Positions 1 to 6,251 are shown, numbered from the stretch's first letter. The stretch is DNA of 6,974 nt from JAWVZH01 sp033722295 (GCA_033722295.1 JAWVZH010000142.1:1-6974); one strand, 5' to 3'. Numbers and translations are program-made. Notes: generated from the letters alone by a model not told the origin.

Positions 1-156
1 CCCATCGATTATACACTAAGCAATGGCGAAAGCCGGTACATCAATCTCGGCGAATGGATGAATTTCAACTCTTACGCCGTCTTTGACGGCTCGGATGTCC
101 AACTTCGCTTTTATCAAAATCCGGAAGGACAGATCTATCCAGAGTCTGGTAATTAA
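1..156 (+). CDS. C-terminus of a UDP-2,3-diacylglucosamine diphosphatase-like metallophosphoesterase (5' end outside window)
   Basis: An open frame enters at base 1 and ends at TAA 154-156, giving 51 visible residues. They begin PIDYTLSNGE and contain RYINLGEWMNFNSYAVFDG. From memory of the family, a YINLG(D/E)W...(S/T)YAVFDG ending, following a GHRHLPID-type metal-binding motif, is characteristic of Bacteroidota LpxH-like phosphoesterases, which remove UMP from UDP-2,3-diacylglucosamine to make lipid X in cytoplasmic lipid A synthesis. The metal-binding residues lie upstream of the window, so function rests on this short tail. The short hydrophilic extension after the motif ends PESGN. No gene follows closely on the same strand, so this is probably the last gene of its transcript. 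It could instead be another calcineurin-like phosphoesterase. Confidence 0.62.
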   Translation, partial: PIDYTLSNGESRYINLGEWMNFNSYAVFDGSDVQLRFYQNPEGQIYPESGN

Positions 157-170
157 GCTACACTTCAAGA

Positions 171-187
171 CCTTTTTCGCCAAAAGG
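171..187 (+). terminator. weak hairpin after the first gene, possible transcript end
   Basis: Perfect 6-bp arms CCTTTT (171-176) and AAAAGG (182-187) enclose a 5-nt loop, starting 15 bp after the stop codon of the upstream gene. The location fits a transcript end. The stem is AT-rich and no U-tract follows on the plus strand, so this is not a classical intrinsic terminator. Confidence 0.28.
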
Positions 188-241
188 ATGGAAACCTTCG
201 GCTCAGGCGAGGTGCTATGCTATCATCGATACTCTCGTTAC

Positions 242-296
242 TTGGTATTTGGTATTTGGTATTTGGTATTTGGTATTTGGTATTTGGTATTTGGTA
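242..296. repeat. perfect heptanucleotide tandem array, unit TTGGTAT, 7.9 copies
   Basis: Seven perfect TTGGTAT units run from 242 to 290, followed by TTGGTA and a C that breaks the unit (291-297). The unit length is not a multiple of three and the array sits between genes, so it is not selected as protein. The same word, with the variant TTGGTAC, recurs at 5997-6010. Perfect short arrays are prone to slipped-strand copy changes. Similar heptameric tandem repeats are known from intergenic DNA of cyanobacteria (the STRR families), which is an analogy and not a homology claim. Confidence 0.95.
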
Positions 297-386
297 CAAT
301 ATTAATGAACAGCGTTTTCAATATCTGAACGGTGCACCAAGCTAACAATCCAAGTAAAGTATAGCGGTAGCATGATCGCCAATATC

Positions 387-407
387 CGCTAAACTCCAAA
401 CTCTAAA
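387..407. repeat. short degenerate heptamer run (CNCYAAA x3)
   Basis: Three adjacent heptamers, CGCTAAA, CTCCAAA and CTCTAAA, share a C-rich start and an AAA end. This is a second repeat flavour with the same 7-bp period as the array at 242, about 90 bp away. It is short enough that chance similarity is possible. Confidence 0.55.
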
Positions 408-596
408 CCCTCCAATTTCGCCAAGAGGTTCTTCTCTTGTAATCAATCGTTACTATCCAAGTATTGAGAATTAGCGAAGCGCTCCTCCTTCTCCTTCCTG
501 CCTATGAGGATGAAAGAGCCCACGCAGATAATTCCAGTCTCATCACATAAGGTCAATTTTCTAATCCTTAATTTAGTCGCCTGACCTAAACGACTT

Positions 597-3143
597 ATGA
601 CAAGAATAATCTACACGCTTTCGATAACGATTTTATTATCAGGTCTCGTAACAGCTCAGGTGCTGGAACAGCAGGATAATGATCCGGTGTCCATTTATCA
701 GCCGGTCAATGTCGGCGCACCTTCTATGGCTTCTGAACTCATAGAAATACAGGCCGGAGATGACGTCGAAGGGGATTTCCATATTGCCCCGGCTTTCGAA
801 CCTGAAGGTCCCGAATGCTGGGTAGCGCACCGGCTCACCAATAACATCACCATAGTCGATGTATCCAATGGTGTGATAAAAAAGACCATTCCAACCCAGG
901 CATTCCCCGTTGACATCGCCTTTAGCCGCGATTATGGTCTTGTCTGCTGTCTGTTCGGCGAGCAAGTAGAGGTATGGGACTGGCGCATGGACACGCTTGT
1001 GACAAGTATTCCGGCAGCAGGTCAACCTGCCCGTGTGGAGGTCTCTGACGATGGTTCAACTGCTCTTGTTTCTCTTGAAACCACCGATCAAGCTCTGGTG
1101 ATAGACCTCGAAACATTTGATACACACCGTATAAATAATTTTCCGACAGGGATCAGCGGTTTCTCTTTTATCACTTCAAATACAAGGAACCTTATCAGTT
1201 ATAATGGCTTTGATATATCATCCGACGGTAGAATGGCCGTCAATGGCACAGATGGTCCACTGAAGATCTACGATCTGGAAAATATGACAGTAGATTCACT
1301 TCCCGAGATCGAAAATGCCAGTCAGGTCAGATTTTCAGATGATGATTCAAAAATAGTAGCCGTTGTTTTCGGATCTACTCCTGCTGTTTATCAGGTAGAT
1401 GTCAACAATCGTTTGATCGCTGCTCAGATCTTTCCCGATCAAAGAGTAGGCAATTTCAATGGTCATCTCGCTATGTCCAATGATGGCAACCGCGTTTTAC
1501 TTCCTGGAAACAATGCCGGACTGCTCATTCGATTTGATCTGAGCGATTTTTTGACTATTAATACAGGATCAGCCGTATTCTGGACCGATATCCAGGCCGA
1601 CGGTCAGGTCGGCGTTGCTGGAGGTTACAACACCCACCTGGTAGATATGAATACAGGCATCATTTTGAGTACAACCTCGGGTATTGCTCTGAATACAGGT
1701 GCCATCTCCCCTTCCGGGGATTTTACCCTGGCCATGGATCCCCTCCGACGGGAGCGGGCAGAGATCTATTTTTCAAGCAATGGTAATATCCTTTCTGCTG
1801 GTCATGTGCAATTGGGATCGGAACTGGAAGCCGATGCGACTTACAGCGTAAAATTTACACCTGATGGTTCAAAAATTCTCGCAGTTAATTCATTATCAGG
1901 CACAGTAAGCATCATAGATGTCGGATCAAAGGCCTTAGAAGCAATAATCCCTCTGGAGCTTTATGAGATATTTCACACGGCCATTACACCCGATAATCGT
2001 TATGCGCTCGTCGGCGAAAGGCTGGCAGACCAGGTGAGCATTATCGACCTGGAGAGTCTTGATATTAAAAAGGTGTTATACAGTGGTGGAGATCGTCCGG
2101 ATCAGACCTTTGTACACCCATCAGGAGAAAAAGCCTATGTTCTGAATGCCGGAGGTGTGGATGCCATAGGCGTCATCGATCTTAGCGGAAGTGATCAGAG
2201 CTTTGTCAAGAGCTTTCCCAGTGGCAATACTGGAATTTCGTGGACCAACCGCGGGATCCGCTGTAATCTGGCCATGACAGGCGACGGCAGCCGTGGAGTA
2301 CTCGCTACACCATTTGATGATGCCATACAGATCCTGGATCTAGAAAATGACGAGATCATGACGTCCATTCCCGCTGAGGGATTTGCCCTGCAAACCGCGC
2401 TTTCTCACCCTATCGATGGCAAAGTATATGCTGCGGTGACACTCAAGAACGACAGCAAGGTCTTCATAATCGAAGATGTCCTGGGCGATCCCGTGCCATT
2501 CGGTGGACTGGATGTAGGTGGCAATCCTACCAGGATCGCATTTGATGCCACAACGGATAGATTTGCCGTATGTTCACAGGACGAAAGACAGATCGACTTT
2601 ATCGACCCTTTCAATTTCCGGGTGTCTGGATCTTTGAGATTCTCTCCGCACCTGACTCCGATATCAGTTCAGTATGACTCGGATGGCACTCAGTTTGTTG
2701 TCTTGCAGAGCAATGAATCCACCCTGCCCAATGAATTTCATGTGGATGACGAAGTTTTGGAATTGGGTATTGCACCCGGACACTACTTCGATATCCGGGC
2801 GGACGGCAGCATGGCGGCCGTTGCGAGCATTCATGAAGATCTGGTCTACCTCATCGACCTAACGACCAGTTCATCTAATATGTCCCGTATAGCAACCTCA
2901 CCCTTCTTCAGTATCGGACCTGTTCCGGCGAAGGATCACCTGACTTTTTGTTATTTAAAAGAAGGAGATCTTCCGGACTTGTCTTTTGAATTGATCTCGA
3001 TGGATGGTAAGACTTTGCAAAGGGGTAAAATCAATTCTAAAGTTCATGAAGTAGATGTCAGCAGTTATCCGGAGGGCAATTTTCAGGTGATTTTCAGGCA
3101 GAAGGGTATGACTGTTCAACGACAGGGGGTAGTCATTCACTAA
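597..3143 (+). CDS. secreted YVTN/WD-like beta-propeller protein with T9SS-type C-terminal sorting domain
   Basis: This encodes 848 residues. An N-terminal signal peptide (about 1-20, hydrophobic ITILLSGLVTA, cleavage near TAQ) is followed by a short linker and about a dozen beta-propeller blades. The blade signature is a strand ending in (I/V)xD followed by a turn and a threonine/serine/proline strand, as in IVDVSNGVIKKTIP (about 86), VWDWRMDTLVTSIP (126), VIDLETFD (168), IYDLENMT (224), LVDMNTG (348), IIDVGSKALEAIIP (439), IIDLESLDIKKV (482), VIDLSGSD (526), ILDLENDEIMTSIP (579) and LIDL (752). Length and blade count suggest two propellers, roughly 60-400 and 410-765. Residues from about 769 to 848 match a T9SS type A tail: a GPVPAKDHL start instead of YPNP, then MDGKTL and a YPEGNFQVIF strand. 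It is probably exported and surface-anchored or released; the ligand is unknown. There is no Shine-Dalgarno sequence, as usual for Bacteroidota, and the start is fixed by the signal peptide. It converges on the next gene. Confidence 0.88.
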   Translation: MTRIIYTLSITILLSGLVTAQVLEQQDNDPVSIYQPVNVGAPSMASELIEIQAGDDVEGDFHIAPAFEPEGPECWVAHRLTNNITIVDVSNGVIKKTIPTQAFPVDIAFSRDYGLVCCLFGEQVEVWDWRMDTLVTSIPAAGQPARVEVSDDGSTALVSLETTDQALVIDLETFDTHRINNFPTGISGFSFITSNTRNLISYNGFDISSDGRMAVNGTDGPLKIYDLENMTVDSLPEIENASQVRFSDDDSKIVAVVFGSTPAVYQVDVNNRLIAAQIFPDQRVGNFNGHLAMSNDGNRVLLPGNNAGLLIRFDLSDFLTINTGSAVFWTDIQADGQVGVAGGYNTHLVDMNTGIILSTTSGIALNTGAISPSGDFTLAMDPLRRERAEIYFSSNGNILSAGHVQLGSELEADATYSVKFTPDGSKILAVNSLSGTVSIIDVGSKALEAIIPLELYEIFHTAITPDNRYALVGERLADQVSIIDLESLDIKKVLYSGGDRPDQTFVHPSGEKAYVLNAGGVDAIGVIDLSGSDQSFVKSFPSGNTGISWTNRGIRCNLAMTGDGSRGVLATPFDDAIQILDLENDEIMTSIPAEGFALQTALSHPIDGKVYAAVTLKNDSKVFIIEDVLGDPVPFGGLDVGGNPTRIAFDATTDRFAVCSQDERQIDFIDPFNFRVSGSLRFSPHLTPISVQYDSDGTQFVVLQSNESTLPNEFHVDDEVLELGIAPGHYFDIRADGSMAAVASIHEDLVYLIDLTTSSSNMSRIATSPFFSIGPVPAKDHLTFCYLKEGDLPDLSFELISMDGKTLQRGKINSKVHEVDVSSYPEGNFQVIFRQKGMTVQRQGVVIH

Positions 3144-3158
3144 AAAGCAAATCACGGA

Positions 3159-3181
3159 GTGACTTTATCAGAAAAAGTCAC
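3159..3181. terminator. shared hairpin terminator between convergent genes
   Basis: Perfect 8-bp arms GTGACTTT (3159-3166) and AAAGTCAC (3174-3181) enclose a 7-nt loop. The hairpin starts 15 bp after the plus-strand stop at 3143 and covers the minus-strand stop codon at 3178-3180. A run of pyrimidines follows on the plus strand. On the minus strand TGCTTTTTA follows after a short gap. Its position in a 34-bp convergent gap argues that it ends transcription from both sides. A smaller competing hairpin TCAC/GTGA overlaps its left arm (3152-3162). Confidence 0.62.
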
Positions 3182-4512
3182 CTCTTCACTATTTTCTCTA
3201 CATAATAACCTCGTCCGGACCACACCTTCAAAACATATACGCCATTTGCCAATTCTGACATGTCGATCTGACCACGTCTCAGTGTTCCAGTCTCTACTTC
3301 TTTACCATCCAAACCAAGTAAAATGTATTTTCCGTCGGTTACCGAAAGGTTGACCTTTGCATGGGTAGGGTTAGGATGTACAGAGATGCCGACCCCGCTT
3401 TCATCTGAGGATATCAGGGTCAGGCAATTGTTTTGGATCAGGCTGTCGTAAGTACAGTAATCTCCATTCAGGAATATCCTCAAGCTATCCGGATATTTAA
3501 ACTGTTTTACAGCATTACAAATGAAGTTATTACCACAGGTTCGAAGTCTCGGATTATTGATGATGCTAATATATATCTCATTTTGGTTGATAAAAGTCGT
3601 GCGCTCCAGTGGTGGAAAATCCGATAACAGTTCAATGGATTCTATCGATTCATTATAGGAAATATAAACTTGATTCTGAATAGATCTGAGATTGGGAACG
3701 AGGTCTTCCAGGGTTTTGATCTGGTCTACACGTGTAACAAACAGTCTTTCCAGTGAAGTAATATTTTTAAAGCCTCCTTTCAGATCGAAGTCCGCATCAT
3801 TAGATATGTAGAGTCTGCGTACATGACCCACATCAAGGATCGGACTCAGGTCAATATCACTGATCCGGTGCAAACCAAGAATCATAATGGTGTCTATATC
3901 GATCAAAGGTGCAAGGTCCAAATATTTAGTGCCAATCTTATTCCTGGCACTCAGAGCAAGCCCACCCAGTCTGCCTGTATAACCCTTCATGATCTTACTC
4001 AGGTCATCGCCACGTTCGTATGCAAAGAGATTCAGGCTGAAGTTGCGATGCGGTGAGAAGTTGCTGAGTCCATCAAAATAACCACTCTTGGATAAATTCA
4101 ATGTCCTTATATAATTTACTTCAGAGTAGATGGACAAGTCCTCATCCGGGCTTTGGTATTCATGATCAAGTTCAATTATGGTATCAAGGCGAGGGAAAGG
4201 CGCCAATCCATTAGTAGACATTTCCATTTCAAGAAGGTCTACTTTTCTCAAAGATATCATCCCATCGACTGCCCTGACTCCACCTTTAAGTTCAAGTCTC
4301 CTGACCAACTCAACCTCCTTCAGACCACTCAGGTCCGCAATATCGCAGGTATCACAACCGATGATTAATGTATTTACCTCCGTGCAGTTACCATAAGTAG
4401 CAACAAAAGCATGGACATCATTCTGAGTACGCAGTACGATGACACCATCACATTGACACATTGCTAAACCTGATAAAAACAGAGAAATAAATAAGATATA
4501 GATCGCCTTCAT
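3178..4512 (-). CDS. secreted LRR/receptor-L-domain-like protein with T9SS C-terminal sorting domain
   Basis: This encodes 444 residues. A signal peptide covers about 1-19 (MKAIYILFISLFLSGLAMC). The MC just before QC is not a good lipobox, so ordinary signal-peptidase cleavage is favoured. The body, about 25-350, has irregular repeats with leucine/isoleucine strands and aspartate turns, such as LIIGCDTCDIADLSGL (about 49-64), LDLAPLIDIDTIMIL (198-212) and LSPILDVGHVRRLYIS (222-237). This pattern fits the receptor-L-domain or leucine-rich fold seen in many Bacteroidota cell-surface proteins. A cysteine cluster (NPRLRTCGNNFIC, about 320-332, then C353 and C363) caps the solenoid. The tail from about 371 is a clear T9SS type A domain: VHPNP (378-382), LLGLDGKEV and LANGVYVLKV, ending in KIVKR. 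It is probably a surface adhesion or binding protein with unknown ligand. It is divergent from the rhodanese gene and convergent with the propeller gene. Confidence 0.85.
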   Translation of the reverse strand: MKAIYILFISLFLSGLAMCQCDGVIVLRTQNDVHAFVATYGNCTEVNTLIIGCDTCDIADLSGLKEVELVRRLELKGGVRAVDGMISLRKVDLLEMEMSTNGLAPFPRLDTIIELDHEYQSPDEDLSIYSEVNYIRTLNLSKSGYFDGLSNFSPHRNFSLNLFAYERGDDLSKIMKGYTGRLGGLALSARNKIGTKYLDLAPLIDIDTIMILGLHRISDIDLSPILDVGHVRRLYISNDADFDLKGGFKNITSLERLFVTRVDQIKTLEDLVPNLRSIQNQVYISYNESIESIELLSDFPPLERTTFINQNEIYISIINNPRLRTCGNNFICNAVKQFKYPDSLRIFLNGDYCTYDSLIQNNCLTLISSDESGVGISVHPNPTHAKVNLSVTDGKYILLGLDGKEVETGTLRRGQIDMSELANGVYVLKVWSGRGYYVEKIVKR

Positions 4513-4544
4513 AGCAGTTATCGTTTAAAAGGATGTAAGGTTAG

Positions 4545-4565
4545 GTTATACGGAATACGTATAAC
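4545..4565. promoter_or_regulatory. perfect 8-bp inverted repeat, candidate operator in divergent spacer
   Basis: Arms GTTATACG (4545-4552) and CGTATAAC (4558-4565) are exact reverse complements around a 5-bp spacer. Centre-to-centre arm spacing is 13 bp, a little over one helical turn, as expected for a dimeric regulator. The site lies 33 bp upstream of the minus-strand start (4512) and about 120 bp upstream of the plus-strand start (4687), where it could repress or activate the minus-strand gene or both genes. It could also be an RNA hairpin in a leader. No regulator gene is in the window. Confidence 0.5.
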
Positions 4566-4588
4566 TAAGAGTAAGATACCGAAAGAGA

Positions 4589-4676
4589 CTTGTCTATACA
4601 AGGCAGGTGTTCCTGCACAGGTGTGCATATATGTTAGTCCTGAGTCCACCCCAAACCATTCAAACCTGTGACTTGT
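4589..4676 (+). promoter_or_regulatory. cluster of overlapping hairpins upstream of the rhodanese operon, possible structured leader
   Basis: Three consecutive inverted repeats are exact: CTTGT/ACAAG (4589-4602), GCAGG/CCTGC (4603-4616) and TGCACA/TGTGCA (4614-4627). The second and third share TGC, so they cannot both form fully. Further right, ACCTG (4664-4668) and CTTGT (4672-4676) are complementary to CAGGT (4604-4608) and ACAAG (4598-4602). This would allow a long-range fold that replaces the local hairpins just upstream of the start at 4687. I do not recognise a known riboswitch class, and the transcription start is unknown. Confidence 0.35.
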
Positions 4677-4686
4677 TTTTAATAAG

Positions 4687-5232
4687 ATGAAGTATAATTT
4701 CCTTTCTAGTATTTACCTCGTGATGATCACTGCTATGCTGGCATCCCAGACCCTCACAGCCCAGGATCAGCCGGCAAGACCTCATGCCGAGAACCCTGAA
4801 TTTCATGAAGAAGTTGCGAAATATGTAGATCCTGATGAAGTTCCCCTGCTGGACGTAAAGACACTGTATGAGAACTACTCGGATTATCTTATCCTTGATG
4901 CCAGGGCAGAAGAAGAATTCAAAGTCAGCCATCTGCCGGGCGCACGATATGTCGGGTACAAGGACTTTGATATGGATTATGTAAAAAGATACGATCGCTC
5001 TACCCCTATCGTCGTTTACTGTTCTATTGGCTACCGGAGCAGCAAGATCGGCGAAAAGCTTAGGGAAGCAGGCTACAATGACGTTTACAATCTCTATGGC
5101 AGCATATTTGAGTGGGTCAATCGCGATTATCCACTGGACAATATGCAAGGCGAAAGAACGGACACGATTCATGCTTACAATCAGAACTGGTCTCAATGGA
5201 TCTTTAATCCCAATGTAGAGATCGTCTGGTAA
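4687..5232 (+). CDS. exported single-domain rhodanese (sulfurtransferase-like) protein
   Basis: This encodes 181 residues. A signal peptide (about 1-25, hydrophobic YLVMITAMLASQTLTA, cleavage near TAQ) places the protein in the periplasm or outside the cell. The rhodanese domain spans about 53-150, with the LDARAEEEF strand-turn (70-78), HLPGARYVGY (82-91) and the active-site loop CSIGYRS starting at Cys112. This loop fits the sulfurtransferase pattern C-x-x-G-x-(R/T), not the longer Cdc25 phosphatase loop, so the catalytic cysteine and arginine are present. Family members carry sulfane sulfur as a cysteine persulfide; the donor and acceptor here are unknown. A tryptophan-rich tail (NWSQWIFNPNVEIVW) extends past the domain. 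The stop codon overlaps the next start by one base (TAATG), so the two genes are translationally coupled. Start choice follows from the signal peptide; there is no Shine-Dalgarno sequence. Confidence 0.9.
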   Translation: MKYNFLSSIYLVMITAMLASQTLTAQDQPARPHAENPEFHEEVAKYVDPDEVPLLDVKTLYENYSDYLILDARAEEEFKVSHLPGARYVGYKDFDMDYVKRYDRSTPIVVYCSIGYRSSKIGEKLREAGYNDVYNLYGSIFEWVNRDYPLDNMQGERTDTIHAYNQNWSQWIFNPNVEIVW

Positions 5233-5984
5233 TGCGCGTCTTTCTCTATATCGCCGTGATCTGTTTATTCGGTTGTTCGAGTGGCAAAGAGAATACCGTT
5301 ATCAGCACAGAAAAGCCCTTTCAGCTCATCCAATTTACTCACAAGAACACAAATATATACTTGCTAAAAAAGGACAAGCGAGCCGTCCTCATCGATGCGG
5401 GCTATGAGTCTACCTATGATCGTATCGAAGGATTACTGACCGATCATAATGTGTCTACCGGTGAACTGGATCACGTTATCATAACTCACGCCCATGCCGA
5501 TCATGCCGGTTCAGCGTATCAACTTCAGAAAAACTACAACTGCAAGGTCATTGCCGGTCGGGCAGACAGCGCCTACATCGTCAATGGCCTGAATGTCGAC
5601 ATCTGCCCCACCTCACTATTCGCACATATCCTTTCCTGGGGAACACCCGACCAATATCCACCAGTGGAACCAGACATCTATGTTGATACTGCGCAGAACT
5701 ACCTGATAGAGAACTGGGACATAGAGATCGAAGTACTACCCGGACATACCCCAGGATCGCTGGTGATCTACATCGATTCCATAGCTTTCGTCGGCGATCT
5801 GATCCGTGGCAAGCCTTTGAACAGAGATCAGCCCGCCCGTCATTACTTCATGTGCGACGTCAGGGATAATGACCAGGACATCGAATACCTTCTATCAAAA
5901 GAGCATCTCACCAAGTGGTATCCCGGACATTTTGGACCTTTGATGGTGGATGAGGTGAAGGCCTGGGCAGGAAGAGAACTTTAG
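5232..5984 (+). CDS. metallo-beta-lactamase-fold hydrolase, predicted lipoprotein
   Basis: This encodes 250 residues. The N-terminus is a lipoprotein signal with lipobox LFGC (lipid-modified Cys15 followed by SSGKE), so the mature protein is tethered to a membrane on the periplasmic side or at the surface. The MBL fold is complete: LIDAG (53-57), THAHADH with His86, His88, Asp90 and His91, PGHTPGS with His172, FVGDL with Asp189, and PGHFGP with His233. These supply the usual two-metal site. Family members hydrolyse thioesters, lactones or other esters, or act as persulfide dioxygenases. The helix motif reads HADHAGS here instead of the HADHITG I associate with ETHE1-type persulfide dioxygenases, so that function is not favoured despite the rhodanese neighbour. 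It is the second gene of the operon and starts inside the rhodanese stop codon. Substrate is unassigned. Confidence 0.9.
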   Translation: MRVFLYIAVICLFGCSSGKENTVISTEKPFQLIQFTHKNTNIYLLKKDKRAVLIDAGYESTYDRIEGLLTDHNVSTGELDHVIITHAHADHAGSAYQLQKNYNCKVIAGRADSAYIVNGLNVDICPTSLFAHILSWGTPDQYPPVEPDIYVDTAQNYLIENWDIEIEVLPGHTPGSLVIYIDSIAFVGDLIRGKPLNRDQPARHYFMCDVRDNDQDIEYLLSKEHLTKWYPGHFGPLMVDEVKAWAGREL

Positions 5985-5996
5985 GCAAGGAGTAAT

Positions 5997-6066
5997 TTGG
6001 TACTTGGTATCCAGTATTCAGGTAGTCAGATTGACGGGTGACAGGTGACAGATAGCAAGTAGCTTG
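5997..6066. repeat. degenerate heptamer tract, ten in-phase 7-mers
   Basis: Starting 13 bp after the MBL stop codon, ten consecutive heptamers keep a 7-bp phase: TTGGTAC, TTGGTAT, CCAGTAT, TCAGGTA, GTCAGAT, TGACGGG, TGACAGG, TGACAGA, TAGCAAG and TAGCTTG. The first two match the unit of the perfect array at 242-296. The later ones drift, with TGACAGG/TGACAGA forming a second sub-family. The phase is clear at the two ends of the list but weak in the middle. Confidence 0.6.
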
Positions 6067-6073
6067 CTTAGTC

Positions 6074-6086
6074 GTCCCTTCGGGAC
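6074..6086. other. small GC-rich hairpin GTCCC-TTC-GGGAC
   Basis: Perfect 5-bp arms enclose TTC, or equivalently a C(UUCG)G-type stable loop in RNA. It lies 90 bp downstream of the MBL stop. It could stabilise the 3' end of the rhodanese/MBL transcript, but no U-tract follows, so it is not a convincing intrinsic terminator. Confidence 0.45.
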
Positions 6087-6154
6087 TATAGAACTTGTGC
6101 AGTTGTCATTGGGCCGCTAGAGTTCCTATATACTGGACTTGTTCAAGTGAGTTC

Positions 6155-6175
6155 CAATAATCAATAATCAACAAA
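6155..6175. repeat. short heptamer run CAATAAT x2 plus CAACAAA
   Basis: Two exact CAATAAT units (6155-6161, 6162-6168) are followed by the related CAACAAA. The period is again 7 bp, like the tracts at 242, 387 and 5997, but the sequence is different. On its own this would be unremarkable. Confidence 0.5.
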
Positions 6176-6192
6176 TATTCTTTTCCCGACGA

Positions 6193-6251
6193 GCCAACAA
6201 GCTAAAAAGCTAATGCGCCAATACCCAAAACGCAGTACGCTAACGTGCTAA
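6193..6251. repeat. octamer-spaced GCYAA repeat
   Basis: GCYAA occurs at 6193, 6201, 6209 and 6217, exactly 8 bp apart, and again at 6239 and 6247, also 8 bp apart. The 14 bp between the two groups could be two 7-bp units. The last copy runs into the A-tract that forms the U-tail of the minus-strand terminator. GCYAA words also appear in the left spacer (341, 378, 388). Confidence 0.65.

Larger units (their letters stand above)
157..596. other. 440-bp gene-free spacer, repeat-rich
   Basis: No credible gene is seen on either strand. The spacer holds a perfect heptamer array (242-296), a shorter heptamer run (387-407), GCYAA words at 341, 378 and 388, and a hairpin with perfect 6-bp arms CAAGAG/CTCTTG (422-427 and 434-439). 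A pyrimidine-rich stretch lies at about 481-502. TAATTTAG at 569-576 differs by one base from the Bacteroidota -7 box TAnnTTTG and sits 20 bp before the ATG at 597, but no TTTG-type -33 box is present at the right distance, so a promoter here is only possible. Confidence 0.7.
5985..6249. other. repeat-rich gene-free spacer
   Basis: No credible gene is seen. The spacer is mostly degenerate short-period repeats (5997-6066, 6155-6175, 6193-6251) and small hairpins, including ACTTG/CAAGT around a 2-nt spacer at 6137-6148. The only hairpin near the operon end, at 6074-6086, lacks a U-tract, so a clear terminator for the rhodanese/MBL operon is not visible. Confidence 0.65.

Noticed and set aside
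242..296. CRISPR array
   Set aside because: The units are 7 bp and directly abutting, with no spacers and no cas gene nearby.
83..328. Open frame of 81 codons across the left spacer
   Set aside because: It overlaps the end of the phosphoesterase frame and its C-terminal half is just the heptamer array translated as repeating YLVFGIW. There is no start context and no domain.
545..576. Bacteroidota-type promoter before 597
   Set aside because: TAATTTAG at 569-576 is one base from TAnnTTTG, but no TTTG is found 19-21 bp upstream, so it is not listed as a promoter feature.
639..1125. Minus-strand frames inside the propeller gene
   Set aside because: They are antisense shadows of a gene with clear blade repeats.
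4660..5196. Long 178-codon minus-strand frame over the rhodanese gene
   Set aside because: It is antisense to a rhodanese with an intact active site and signal peptide. Its own translation shows no recognisable domain.
5232..5984. ETHE1-type persulfide dioxygenase assignment
   Set aside because: The rhodanese neighbour suggested it, but the metal motif reads HADHAGS instead of HADHITG and the protein is a lipoprotein, so only the MBL fold is claimed.
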